Of a stretch of DNA of 64,000 nt, positions 23,901-42,788 are shown one piece after another; the first letter of the stretch is position 1; each line of letters opens with the position of its first letter. Both the position numbers and the translations under genes were made by a program. Source of the DNA: Daphnia carinata (lineage: Eukaryota; Arthropoda; Branchiopoda; Diplostraca; Daphniidae); the NCBI RefSeq assembly GCF_022539665.2, contig NC_081331.1, positions 10,882,638-10,946,637 of the forward strand, read 5' to 3'. The notes under the pieces were generated by a model. It had not been told where the DNA came from, did not search any database, and worked only from the letters and a program-made list of their open reading frames with translations.

Positions 23901-26900
23901 TTTTGGAAAAAGATGACGACAAAGAGAAAGTTTTTCTTTTTCTACAATTTCAGGGTCGCCCTTCAGAAGAAAGAAAATGTTTGACTGCTGTTCTACCTGT
24001 CGTCCTCCCCTCCTATTTTTTTGTTGTTGTAAAACTCTACTAAATACAACCCTCGTCTTTAACTTTTGCCTTCTTTCTTTTTAAACTTTTACCTTTTGGG
24101 TAGAGACACCTGGCGTACGGTAAAAATCTTCCCCCCCTCTCTGTTAAAGTTGTTGAATAAACTCGAAAGAGAAAAAAGGAAACGGAAAGCAGACAGTTAA
24201 CCTTCACTACAAGCCCACAATGAAAAAAAAAGCAACTGAGTTCATCAAAAATGCATAGAAAACAAAAGAGCGTAACGAAATCAAAATAAAGAACCGTTCT
24301 CATCATCACTTTTGTTTGAGCTTCACTTTTCTTTTGGTTGTGGTGCGTTTTGCTGTAGAAGAACAAGAAATCAGTGAAACGAATAAAGAAGCCGTTTTTT
24401 TACTGTTTAAACTAGACACACTGGGGGCCAGTGTTACGTGGTACGTTTCTTGATTGTAGAAATCACCGTTTCTGTCAAGGCCGAACGGCTGAAAACTAAC
24501 AAAATCTTCAACAAACAAATGTTGTGTCATTTCGAATAACAATTACGTATCAGACGAAAATGAAGCAATTGTTCCGAGCAGACGAAAAATGAACCAATTG
24601 TTCCGAGCAAGCGAAATTTCGGTCGGCAAATTAGTAAAACTACGTTTTTCTTAATTTTTTGTACTTGTTTAACTACGGCTCATTTGAATATTATCCGACT
24701 AGTATTCCTTATAAACTCGTAGAAATGGTGGGAACCAGTTTTATCGAAAGACTAGATTATAATAAAGGGATCCTTCAAAATGACGAAAACGGAGTGTCGA
24801 TGGCGGTCACGGTAGGAAACTAGTTTTTTTTTTTACGGGGTCAAGTGAGTTTAGATTCATGCTACGCACATTAGTCATATACGTAACAGCAGTCCAGCTT
24901 CCTGGTGAATTTACGAACATCGATAAACACTGAAAATTCTTAGCAGCAAAAGAACAATACCCACTAGACTCAGGGACACGTAGATTATCGACCAGCAAAA
25001 ACAAGTCTACTCGTTTAAGAATGTGTTCAAGGACTTCTAGTTTTATTGCTATTAATTTTTCACGTTTCGTGAACTACACAGTTCGTTACAAATATTTTTA
25101 GACTGTGACAAAGGATTGGCAAAAAATTTCGATCACGAAACAAAAAAAAACAGTCCGTAAAAACGAAATGTTGCAGACGACAGTTTGAAAACAAGTTGTT
25201 CTCTAGTTTGAATGTTTTTTTTTCTTAATTCAAGGTGGAATACATAAACAGACGGCAATGCCAGATCCGAAAAACCCGATATTTAGACGAAACTACTAAT
25301 CAATTAAGATTAACCGATATTTGTTGATCTCGCCATTCCGTTTTTCTCTTGTGCGAACACATTCATTCGACCTTAATAGCTTCATTCTATTTTGACTTCT
25401 CCGAAAACAAGTTTTATTCGTTCAAACATTCCAAGTTCATGCCATGTAATGAAAAATAATTCGTAGACAATGGTTGAATTTTTTTCCTCCCTCTTATTCC
25501 AATTGTAAATAAAGCAAGTGTGTGTCTGTCAAATTATCATAATAAGACTGCCCCTATCTGACAATAACAGATCTATAGCTAGAATTTTGAAGGCCAACAA
25601 CTATATCTTTCACGCAAAAAAAAAAAAACCCGGACGTAAGTTACCTATACTTTTCTAATTATAAAATCACACCCACAACGAGCTAAGATTACATCAATAA
25701 AAGCTCAGTGTTTTTAAGTGCAGTCGCCTAGAAAATGGGTGGAAAAGAACCCCAAACAAAACTCCAAATGGTGTGTAAGAACTAACATTCCTGTTACGAA
25801 GATTCTTCCTGCTAAGAAAGAGAAACTTTCACCGAGGGTGCGTAGAAAAAGGAGGCCTAGAAAAATAGGGCGAACACTCTAGTCCTATGTAATATAGGCT
25901 ATACGTAACCATCGACCTCAATTCTTCTCTCCACAAGTGAAAACTTATCCAACCCTCATTTTTTTTCCCCCTCAAAATGTTGTACAGTTAAAAAAGAAAT
26001 ATAGGAGGGGAGGTAGGCATTTAGGGCACACCTGAAAGGTTACGAGGTAAAAAAAAAAGAAAGTTGAAAGTGACCATCGAAAGTGGGGAAATCACCGTAC
26101 ACTAACTGTATATATAAACGAATAAGGTAGAGCGTTAGAGGATTCCTCTCTGTGTATCGGGATGATGGTTGTATAACCCAGTCGACGGGAAAAAAGAAAC
26201 GGTTGTGTCCGTTATTATGTGCATGTCATTTCGTTAGCATGACCCAGACCTAGAACGAGTTCTACCTGTAGCTCGTCTTCTTCTTCTTATTTTTTTTTTG
26301 TTTGTAATAGCTTTCTTTTATTTTTGTTTTTCTTTATTCCTTGGAAGATAGTGAAAAATAAAAGAAGATTTAAAAAAAAAAATATCCCTCTCACCCAAAG
26401 AAAAAGCTTTAAGCGATATGGCGATGAGCCAATCTTTTAAGGATTCTTTGGGCCATCGGGTCACATTTAGATAATCTCTGCCAACTGCATGTGTCGAGAA
26501 AGTAAATAATCAAAGTATTATCAATTTTTTTTTCCTTTTCGACATTGGCCTATAAGAGAAATGATTGGATTTCTTAATTATCGATTAATCGAACCTTGAC
26601 ACCGATATGAGAAAAAACTGTGATGGCGGTGTCATCGCACGGAAGAAAACGGTGGTCTGGATTTTCTTCCAAGAAGATTCCGTTTTTCTATTATATGAAA
26701 AAAAAACGAACAAAAGATTATACAATTCCTGTTTCCCGTCGAATTTCTTCCTGATTTTTAATTGAGGTAAAAAAAAAAAACATTCCCCACGAAAAAGAAT
26801 CTGTACACACAACAGAAAAAGAAAAATTCTGTAGAGAAAAAAAAAAGGCGGCCGAGTCCGTGCATCGACTTCTCCTTGGCTTCTTTTGCTGAGAGATTCC

Positions 26901-28534
26901 TATAGCGTCTAAAGCAGCCAATGGCAAGTCTTGACTTTGAAAAGGGTGGGGAAAGTGGGTGGTTGGGTGACTGAAGGAAAAAAAAAAACCACTTTCGCCC
27001 ACCGGGCTCACCCACCACCTCCCCTCTCGCTGGCTTCACGGTCAAAAAACAAACCGCCCGAAGAACAAGGAGCTCCTCACGCAGGCCTCCATCTCCTTTT
27101 GTTATCGTCCACCACCTGTGTGTGTGTACGTTCATTTTTCATTCTCTTTCCCACCATGGTTTATCATCTTCTTTATTTATCCTTATTTTTATTTTGCCCG
27201 GAAGAAAATAAAAAAATGGCGACTGAATATTTTTGTAAATGTATTTTCATTTTAAAAAAGGACAAAATATGAAAAATTTAGATCATGTCCAGGCCAGGAT
27301 TGGATATGTAAAGACCCTGCTAATTTCTTTTTTTTAGGTGACCTTGTGTCGTTCACCTGGAAAGATTTACAGCAGCAGACGACATGGCGGGCTCTTCTAT
27401 TTTTCTAGAACTTGTGCCAAAATAAATGATAATAGAAGCCCCGCAGAAAAATCGAATAATTTTCTCGAGGCAGTCAAGGTTTCAACATGCAGCCAAAAGG
27501 ACTTGACTTGATTCTTTAGGCCTTGAAAAATAGAGACGCAAGGCAAAACGAGAGACAAACTTTGGTATGAATTTCTCTCTCGCCTTTTTCTATTTGGCTG
27601 CATACAAAAACGAAAAAAAGACAAGGAGCAGATTACAGCACCTTAAACGGGGACCCTGAAAAACTTGGCCGATTCGTCTGCAACCGAGAAATCATCTGAA
27701 AAACGTCCGCTAGGTTTTCATCCACCAGTTTTGCTTACTCCATGTTTCCCGGTGTGTTCAGGTTTTTTCTTCACCAGCAAGGAGGAAGAATCCCTTAGGC
27801 TACGGTGGGTGATAAGCAACGGCACTTTTTGTTTTTCTTTTTCCATTTCTTCCCTCTACACAGCAAATGGAAGACCGGTGATTCTAGAAAAGAAAAAAAA
27901 AACGGGGAGGTGGGGAGGCAAATGGCCGCTTGTGTACAGCCAACAGCTACTCCTGGTGGTGGTTAAGGGTACAAGGTATACGTCTATCCTGTGGGTGGAT
28001 TCAAGTCACTTGTCCTTCAGCTCTCGTCGCAGGTAGACGCGATTCGCACATAACAGCAATAGCAGCAACGAAAACGTTGTTTGATTTTTCTTTTGTTTTT
28101 GTTTCGTTTTCTGCAAGATTTTACAGTTGTGTTTTAGTGTGACTTATCGACAGTCGGTGATAAAAGTGAAGACAAAACACGTGCCACCAAAGATGGCGCG
28201 CATTCAGTGATTTCAACGTCCGAACTAAAGAAAAAAAACATCTTGACAATATGTCAGATCGTGAATTCGTTGTTGTGATCGAAAGAATTCCATCGATTAA
28301 TACGCACAAACACACAATTCATTTTAGCTAGTTACGAATTTCGGAAGGACCAACAAGAAAAAAGAACGAGTGGAACGCAGAAAAAAAAACAAAAGAAGCA
28401 CTAGGAGCGTTCGTGCGTTCAACAGAGACCTTGAAAAAGAAAAAGACGGGAAGAAAGAGAGGGAGAAAAGAAAAAAAGAGTTTTTTTTTTGTTGAAACAT
28501 TTCACGCAGTCAAGAAAAAAAAATCTGAGTGAAA

Positions 28535-35283
<6,749 letters not shown>

Positions 35284-36871
35284 CAACATACCAACAACAA
35301 CAAAAAAGACAACCACTTTCATAATCATAATCAACCGTATATAGTATCCTCTCCTCCTGTTATGTTTTACACTCCTTTTTACACGACAGCAACACACACA
35401 ACATATAACACGAAATTTATGAGCAAATTGGTATATAGTGATTTTTATTTGCTCGGTAAAAAAAAATGGATGGTTTTCTATTTTTTATTTGAACGGTGGG
35501 GGGAAAAGAAAAATCTCTAAAATTAAAAAAAGGTACTACATGTTATATTATCCACTATATAGCAGACGCACAAACGTTTGTTCCTGTCTTTCCTTGTAAG
35601 TTATCGTGTGTGTGTGTGTGTGTGTGTGTTTGGGACTGTTTGGAAGAAGGGCGGAGGGCGTTACACGGAAAACATTGACTCAAACACGCACACACATACG
35701 ACACTGATTTCTAACCTTATGGGTTCTACGTATAGTTTCCATTTTGCGATTTAAGCACTAAGCAGAAAGATTTCTAAAACTTAAAAAATGTCCTTCCAGC
35801 ATTGAAAAAAAAAATATCTAGGGGGGAAGCAGGTTAACTTAAACAACGAACACTTGAAACACGCAATTACACATTCACACATACAAAAAACTACAGTTAA
35901 TATTTTCTATTTCAAAAAAATCTGTTATTGGGACCGCATATTTTCGGTGTGTTAAGAAAGCAAGATGAGAAAAAAAACCTTTCTAAAGGAATTCAGGGGG
36001 CTCATGGCTATTTTTCCGTTTTCTTTTTTTTTTCCAGTTTCAGTTTGTGTGTTTGTATTTTTGTTTTACACATATCCCTTTTTCTCTCTAGTGGCTGTCG
36101 AGCAATTTTTTTTTTCTATTTGATGAAACAGGTATAATGTTATGTATTTGAGGTGCGACTATATTCATCTTTATTTGTGTGATCTTTCACTACCCCCTAC
36201 CCCCCATCATCACGTTGAAAGAAAGTTAATTGAAATTTCGGTGTTACAAAAAAACGTGAAAAAAAAACGAAAATTCGGAACCTTTTTTTTTTTTAAATTT
36301 CGTGGACATTGTTTATTTCGGTTGTGGGGTTTGGCTACGCCATCGTGGTGTGGCGATTCGGGGGTGTGCATTCATGTTTGTACCGTGTATGTGCTGCTGG
36401 GGTTTTTATATAGGGTCAGTGGAATACGATTCTACCGTTTTTATGCAACCAAATAATTTATATATTTTCCGCGCTCTTCTCCGCCTGGATAAAAATTCGC
36501 ACATCTTTTCTCTGTTTTAGTTGATTTCCCCTCGTATTTCGTTATCTTCGTAGTTACACACACCGACCCTCCAAAACTTTTATCACCCTGTTCTGAAAAA
36601 TCTTAGTTCTTCCCATACACTTTATTCTAAATGATCGCTCTGATGATTTATCCTGCATTTTTTTTTTGAAAAAAAGCTGTCACAATCATGTACGTCTCGT
36701 CATATTCTTTCGAATAATAAACACATATATCTGAGTATGACCGGCACCTGTTGCCGTGCGTAAATCGTAGATTTCTAGGAACATTATTGCAACAAAAAGA
36801 AATCGATGGGTCGCTGCAGTGGGCGTTTGGGTAAAAAATTATTAAACGCAAAAAAAAAAAATACATAACAA
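35284..36871 (+). other. ovo 3' UTR and downstream DNA
   Basis: No coding exon. It contains a (GT)12 microsatellite at 35606-35629. The first exact AATAAA I found is at 36716-36721, implying a 3' UTR of about 1.4 kb if it is used. Long T runs are common. Confidence 0.4.
35606..35629. repeat. (GT)12 microsatellite in the ovo 3' region
   Basis: Perfect dinucleotide run about 320 bp after the ovo stop codon. Confidence 0.9.
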
Positions 36872-37555
36872 CAAAGATTCGAACCCGTGAAATCAGCATG
36901 GCAGCCGTCAACGATACTACAGCGCCATACTTTACCCACAGTAATGTATATAAGCTGCCTAGTTGAATGGGTGACCCCCAAAGCAAAATTTAATTGGGAT
37001 GTGCGGTCCTGGCACAGAGGTTATCACCCTCGCTTTGTAATCTGAAGTCCCCGGGTTCAAGTCCCGGCACCGCCAACTTCCAAACCCTCCATTCCCTCCC
37101 GCCCTCCCCCCATCTCCTCCCACCCTCCCCCCCATGTCATCATTCATCATTCAAGATTCATCTCATCGGATTACGCAACATTCAGCATCTTCATGACTAC
37201 GGATGCGCAAGTTTCTACATAAAATGGATAGAAGAATCTTTCAAGAAAGAAGAGAAGAAAGAAGAGCCATGCCTACTATAAAGAAGCTAAATGGCACTAC
37301 ACTAAAAAAACACTACACACATACCTACACGACAATACAGACGTTTCACATCGATCTGTAGTACCGTTCACTACACGTTAAAGATCGACCCACAAACGGA
37401 AGGTAGAGAAGAGGCAATCGTAGCTTGTAGGTTGTTCGTAAGCCTCCCCATGGCCACTAGGTTCATGGATGCCGGCAGCTAATCATCGGGATACGTGACC
37501 CTCTTCGATACCCGTAAGTTTTTCTTGGTTCTTATTGTGTCTAACAGTAGCACTA
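36872..37555 (+). mobile_element. Composite tRNA-like (SINE-type) repeat, copy 1
   Basis: Two tRNA-like units point away from each other. A minus-strand unit (about 36932-36872) contains the exact B-box GGTTCGAATC. A plus-strand unit (37003-37075) contains an A-box-like TGGCACAGAGG, a B-box GGTTCAAGTCC in a perfect 5-bp T-stem, and an acceptor stem pairing at 6 of 7 positions. Its anticodon stem does not pair well, so it is tRNA-derived and not a working tRNA. The shared tail includes a C/T-rich block, GAA-rich purines and a block ending in GTAAGTTTTT near 37520. Two more copies lie at 50165-50890 (-) and 55483-56240 (+). Copy 1 is clearly more diverged and ends about 540 bp upstream of branching enzyme B. 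Confidence 0.7.
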
Positions 37556-38096
37556 ATATTAACAGAAGCTAGCACTAATATGAACAGTAAGTTATATTTA
37601 TTATAGCATGAAAGAAGCATTCCTGAAGACGTAACGTACTGGTGCGCCAAATCGAACCAACCAGAACGTTTTGAATACTGAATACTGGCGCCAGCAGAAA
37701 CACTCAATGTCTGATGAAATTTCCATGTGAAAGAACATTTGAAAAGAGAATGACAGTTGAGTAAAAATAACTCCTAATATGGAACTTGAAGACAAAGAAA
37801 GCCATTATTTATAGTTCTTCGTAATGAACCGCTATTTAATAATATACATGCTCATCATAGCTACGTTAGAGCTACGTTTCCAAAGTAAGACGTTGTCATT
37901 TAATTTGCTAGATCGCATTGATATAGACGTCAGCTGTTTCCCATACCGTCGTGTTTTTCAGCCTAATGAACAGCCTGATCTCAAATTGTTAGTTGCCTGA
38001 AAGATCTTCGAGCACACAATCGCCAACTCTCTTGCGTTTCACATCTAAAGCCGCGTGGAAGTCTCTGTTGCTGAAATAATTTACCACGAATTCATA
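37556..38096 (+). promoter_or_regulatory. Upstream region of branching enzyme B
   Basis: A/T-rich DNA between the SINE-type repeat and the enzyme start. A CAGCTG E-box occurs near 37931. I see no CACGTG, CCAAT or TCAAGGTCA here, unlike copy A. Short direct repeats of GCACTAATAT occur near 37550-37580. Confidence 0.35.
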
Positions 38097-41000
38097 ATGG
38101 GAGGCAACACGTCATCGTCGGTCAACGCAGAAAGTAACACAACCGTCGAGAAAGAAGCTGTTGTTGCAGTGCCAGAAATTGCTAAGCTTGTGGACCGAGA
38201 TCCTTATTTGAAACTCCACGAAGATGAAATACGACGCAGGTATACATTTGGATTCTTTTGTTTCTCAGGTCAAGTCTCATTCAATTTTATTTTTCAGGTA
38301 TGGTGTTTTTAACAACTTGAGGAATGAAATAAATGATACAGAAGGAGGCATTGACACATTCACTTCAGCTTACAAGACATTTGGCATCCATATTAATCAA
38401 GATAACAGTGTCAGATGCAAAGAATGGGCACCTGGAGCTGGTCAGCTATACCTGTATGGAGATTTCAGTATGCAAAATTCCGAAAAAATTCATAATGCTT
38501 TTCATCTTTCTAACTGTAATTGCTGAATATTTACAGATGGTTGGGAAAAGAAAAGAAATCCATATCAGAAACTTGACTTTGGGAAATGGGAATTAAAAAT
38601 TCCTGCAAACCCAGATGGTACCTGTCCAATTAAGCATGGTTCAAAATTGAAGGTATGTTTGAAATAACCTAGTATATTTCTATCTATGGTAAAACAAAAA
38701 CGATACCTGATTATTTGGTAAAACCTTTAGATTGTAGTTGAAAGTGAGGATGGGTCACTGTTGGACAGATTATCTCCATGGGCAACCTATGTTGTTAAGC
38801 CACCGGTTGAAGAAGGCTTTACTTACCAACAAGTTGTTTGGCATCCACCACAGGTATGATTAAACCAGTGTCCATCTTGTATAGTTGTTGAATTCAAAGA
38901 ACACCAAGCAATGAAAGTATAAATTTTCTTCAGAAATACCAATTCCAGCATTCGCGTCCAAAACGGCCTGGCAGCCTTAGAATTTATGAATGCCATGTGG
39001 GAATCGCGACTACAGAAGGGAAAGTTGGCTCGTACGTGGAGTTTAGAGAAAACGTTATCCCACGCATCGTGAAACTTGGTATGTTATATTAATGTTAATG
39101 GCATTATTTTATATTGCACAATCTTGGAAAGAGTTACAACCTTTCTTCAATATCCATAGGGTACAACGCTCTTCAACTAATGGCCATCATGGAGCATGCG
39201 TACTATGGTAGCTTTGGCTACCAAGTTACCAGTTTTTATGCGGCGTCAAGGTACATACGTTTTACCCCTTTCTCTTTGATGCCACTCTTTAGACTATGTC
39301 GTTTTAGCCGATATGGAAACCCAGAAGAACTTAAAGAACTAATAGATGTGGCACATTCTCATGGACTCGTCGTACTACTTGACGTCGTCCACTCCCATGC
39401 TTCCAAAAATGTGTTAGACGGACTTAATCAATTCGATGGTACAGATTCTTGTTTTTTTCATGGAGGTGCACGCGGTGAACATACTCTTTGGGATAGTCGG
39501 CTTTTTAATTATTCAAGGTAATTTTGAAATCATTCAAGAAAGAGATGTATCTAACTTTGTTTTTTCCCCACCAGTTGGGAAGTGTTGCGCTTTTTACTCT
39601 CCAATCTCAGGTGGTATATGGAAGAGTACCTATTTGATGGATTCAGGTATGCCCGATGGTTCACGTTTCTGTACTGAAATGGTTATACGAATTTCTTTAA
39701 GGTTCGATGGCGTCACATCTATGCTGTATCATTCACGAGGAATCGGACAGGGTTTTAGTGGTGATTACAATGAATATTTTGGACTCAATACCGATACAGA
39801 GGCTTTGTGTTACCTTGCCTTGGCTAATCATATGCTCCACGAAATGTATCCGGATGTCATTACTGTGGCTGAGGTATATGCTTTCGCTTACAGTCTAAAA
39901 GCACCTCTAAATAAGGCATTTCAAAAACAATTTATTAATACTTTGTGTTTCCATTTTTAGGATGTGTCTGGCATGCCAGCTCTGTGTAGGCCGGTGAGTG
40001 AAGGTGGCGGTGGATTCGATTATCGGTTGGGGATGGCTATTCCGGATAAATGGATCCAGCTGTTGAAAGAGCACAAAGATGAAGACTGGAACGTCGGAAA
40101 CCTTGTCCACACTTTGACCAACAGAAGGTGGATGGAAAAAACCATCGCCTATGCCGAGTCTCATGATCAGGTAAAGAACGAAGTAAAAATAAAATACTTT
40201 GCAACTAGTCAACTCTTTTATTCTACCAATACATGTAGGCCTTAGTGGGGGATAAAACAATTGCATTTTGGTTGATGGACAAAGAAATGTATACCCATAT
40301 GTCTGTGTTGTCGGATCCATCACCAGTGATTGATCGTGGCATTGCTTTACACAAGATGATCCGACTGATCACACACGCCCTAGGTGGAGAAGGTTATCTT
40401 AATTTTATTGGTAAGTTTCCCGTTTTCGTTAAATATATTTGTATCGTAGAACATCGCTTTAACATCTTCGAAATAAACAAGGAAATGAATTTGGTCACCC
40501 CGAATGGTTGGATTTTCCTCGCGTCGGAAACAACGAATCATACCACTATGCTCGGAGACAATGGAACCTTGTGGATGATGAATTACTCAAGTATCGTTAC
40601 CTCAATAATTTCGATGCTGCCATGAACCATTTAGAGGAACAGTATGGATGGCTACAAAAAGATCCAGTAAGTGCTGTAATTGATGAAATTTACTTCTTGC
40701 ACGCTTCAAGCGCAACCTTTTACGTAGGGTTACGTAAGCACAAAGCATGAGGGAGACAAGGTTATCTCATTCGATCGTGCTGGTTTGGTATTTGTCTTCA
40801 ACTTTAACCCCACGCAAAGTTTCACCGACTATCGCGTTGGTGTACCGGTCGCTGGCAAATATCGCGTTGTGCTGGACTCCGATGACCATGAATGTGGAGG
40901 TCATGGGCGGTTAGACCACAACACCAACTATTTTTCGTTTGAAGAACCGTTTGGAGGTCGCCCTTATTCAACAATGGTATTCCACTTTTCGTTTAGTTGA

Positions 41001-41101
41001 AACGAATAAAAAATGTTAATCATCTGCAGGTGTACGCACCCTGTCGCACGTCGTTTGTGTTGGCTCCTATGGATCCAAACGTGCACGGGACATCAGAGTA
41101 G
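38097..41101 (+). CDS. GBE1: 1,4-alpha-glucan (glycogen) branching enzyme, copy B
   Basis: Same reaction as copy A: branching of glycogen by alpha-1,6 transfer. Exons: 38097-38239, 38298-38467, 38537-38652, 38731-38853, 38934-39078, 39160-39250, 39308-39517, 39575-39646, 39702-39873, 39961-40170, 40239-40410, 40482-40666, 40728-40976, 41030-41101; 2130 nt, 709 aa. Exons 2-13 have exactly the same lengths as in copy A; only the first (143 against 122 nt) and last (72 against 48 nt) differ. The active site is intact: [18 protein letters not shown] (Asp359), Glu414 before DVSG, and ESHDQ (ending at 484). The C-terminus [13 protein letters not shown] resembles the family more closely than the shortened end of copy A. 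The ATG at 38097 is the first in frame. A likely poly(A) signal lies at 41250. By eye about four of five residues match copy A. Confidence 0.96.
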
Positions 41102-41249
41102 GAAGGTTCCATCTCGGTCAAGGAAGTGTTTTCCATCAGGTTGCATGAGTTACGTACGCCACTATGGGTAAGCGAGTTTTGTTTAAAGTTTTTGGTTTTC
41201 GGTGTATGCTGTTAATGATTTAAAGGGACAGTGAAGATCGCTAAAACTC

Positions 41250-41255
41250 AATAAA
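41250..41255 (+). terminator. Candidate poly(A) signal of branching enzyme B
   Basis: AATAAA about 150 bp after the stop codon at 41101. Confidence 0.45.
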
Positions 41256-42528
41256 ATTGGATGCCAATTTATACCTGTTTGTTACCCTTGTTAGTAAATA
41301 GTTCATTGTTGGAAATAAAAACGTATTATTCGAAAGAAATTCGCAAAATTTGGTTAGTGACACTAAGGAAAATCATTTGCTTCTTGCTCATTCAACCATA
41401 TTTACATTGCTCATCTTTCAAGAACTTTAGGACATAAATACTGCTTAGCGTATCAACTTGGACAATTGTCTTCAATGAAATTTTAATATGTTACAAGTAT
41501 TTCTAAAATTTCGATAAACATTTTAATACTTAAATTCTTTAGAGACTTTGGTAACTAAAGATTTTTATAATATTTCAAAGCCGTAGGGCAGAATAGGGGA
41601 TGCTAGCTTAATACCAAATCTTTAAAAAAAAATTTTGTTATTTATCTTTGTTGAGTCAAGTTATGCGCAAGTAGTTCAAAGAATGGATTACATAATAATT
41701 CTTTAGGTGACTTAAATTCATTAGCTTGAAGAACTATTCTTCCCATGATTTACTATACATATATTTTGATAAACTCTTCTACCAAAATCGTCAATTTTAG
41801 TTCAAGTTAATCGTTTTCACATAAACCGAATATTTGACGCAATGCTAGCGCGCCAGTACGCTACAGCGCTAGCGCGATGCAGCAGATATATATCTTTTTT
41901 TTCATTATTTTTGCAACGGCTGCTTTAGTGAGAAAACAAATCACGGAATCGAAATCAGCGTCCATTTTTTACTATACCCTTTGATTTTTGTCGAATTCCA
42001 AGAGATGTCGTTTTTGGCCGATTTTGACAAAAGTAGGAAGGCTATATAGCCTTACCACTTTTTCATTTTTGGCCAAATTTTAAATTTTGCTCAAAATACA
42101 TGATTTCGATGGAGAATTGAATGCTGACCACGAAAATCAAATTTGTTTTCCAATTGGCCTTATAGTTTCTAGATTAAACGTAAAAAAAGAAAAAATAAGA
42201 AAAGTCGGGCTTATTCTTTGTTCGGGTTTTAAAATTTTTTCTGCGAAAACTGAAACCCATCAGAATTGATTGAATGTCACAGCATATACGCAAAGTTGAA
42301 TGCTGATTCCGGTAAAATTGCTATTTTTGTTAAGAAGTTAATCGTTTTTGAAATACACCAAGTATTTGACGCAATGCTAACGCGTTAGTACGCTACAGCG
42401 CTAGCGAGCTGCAGCAGACATATTCGGTAAGCAAAACGGATTGCCATTATACAATGCAGATGTGGGTAGCATTACTCGTGGCGTTCGTTGCGGACTTTTA
42501 GAGAACCCTCTTATGTTCTGCTCTCAGC
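41256..42528. other. Non-coding DNA between branching enzyme B and the inverted repeat
   Basis: No coding exon seen. It contains two diverged direct repeats (see the next entry) and, at 42433-42446, a minus-strand copy of the GGCAATCCGTTTT motif that also marks the ends of the large inverted repeat units. Confidence 0.5.
41801..42425 (+). repeat. Pair of about 90-bp direct repeats rich in CGCTAGCG
   Basis: The first copy (about 41801-41893) and the second (about 42338-42425) share the order TTAATCGTTTT, then TATTTGACGCAATGCTA, then AGTACGCTACAGCGCTAGCG, then GCAGCAGA. They are spaced about 535 bp apart. They could be remnants of a tandem repeat or of a small element's ends. Family unknown. 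Confidence 0.6.
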
Positions 42529-42788
42529 TAACCTCTAGTGTTTATCAGTAAAGTATGGCAATATGGCAATCCGTATGGCAATCCGTTTTACATAAAAAAA
42601 AAAAAAAAAAAAATGGCGGAAAAAAAAAAAAAAAAACGCACTTTTTTCTCTTTTTTCTACCCGTAGCCATCTATCAGTCGGTTTCGTTATTACAGGCATG
42701 TAAGCAATTTCAGTTAATTGTATCCCATTAGCAGTTAATTGAGTAGCGTGGCTGGAGAACAACGCGTGGCTGGAGGAACAATTGAAAA

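Larger units (their letters stand above)
14602..28534. other. About 14 kb without a gene between divergent RapGEF1 and ovo
   Basis: I find no supportable coding exon, tRNA or transposon here. Open frames are made mostly of Phe/Lys runs from homopolymer T and A tracts. Visible features: an (AT)n stretch near 15337, CRE palindromes at 15389-15396 and 22394-22401, a nuclear receptor site at 20892-20900 and TGACCTTG at about 27339. The ovo side probably contains ovo 5' exons and cis-regulatory DNA (Drosophila svb/ovo has many kilobases of upstream enhancers), but no boundary can be drawn from sequence alone. Confidence 0.55.

Noticed and set aside
37003-37075. Functional tRNA gene
   Set aside because: T-stem and B-box are good, but the anticodon stem does not pair and the acceptor stem has a mismatch; the same unit recurs as part of a repeat family.
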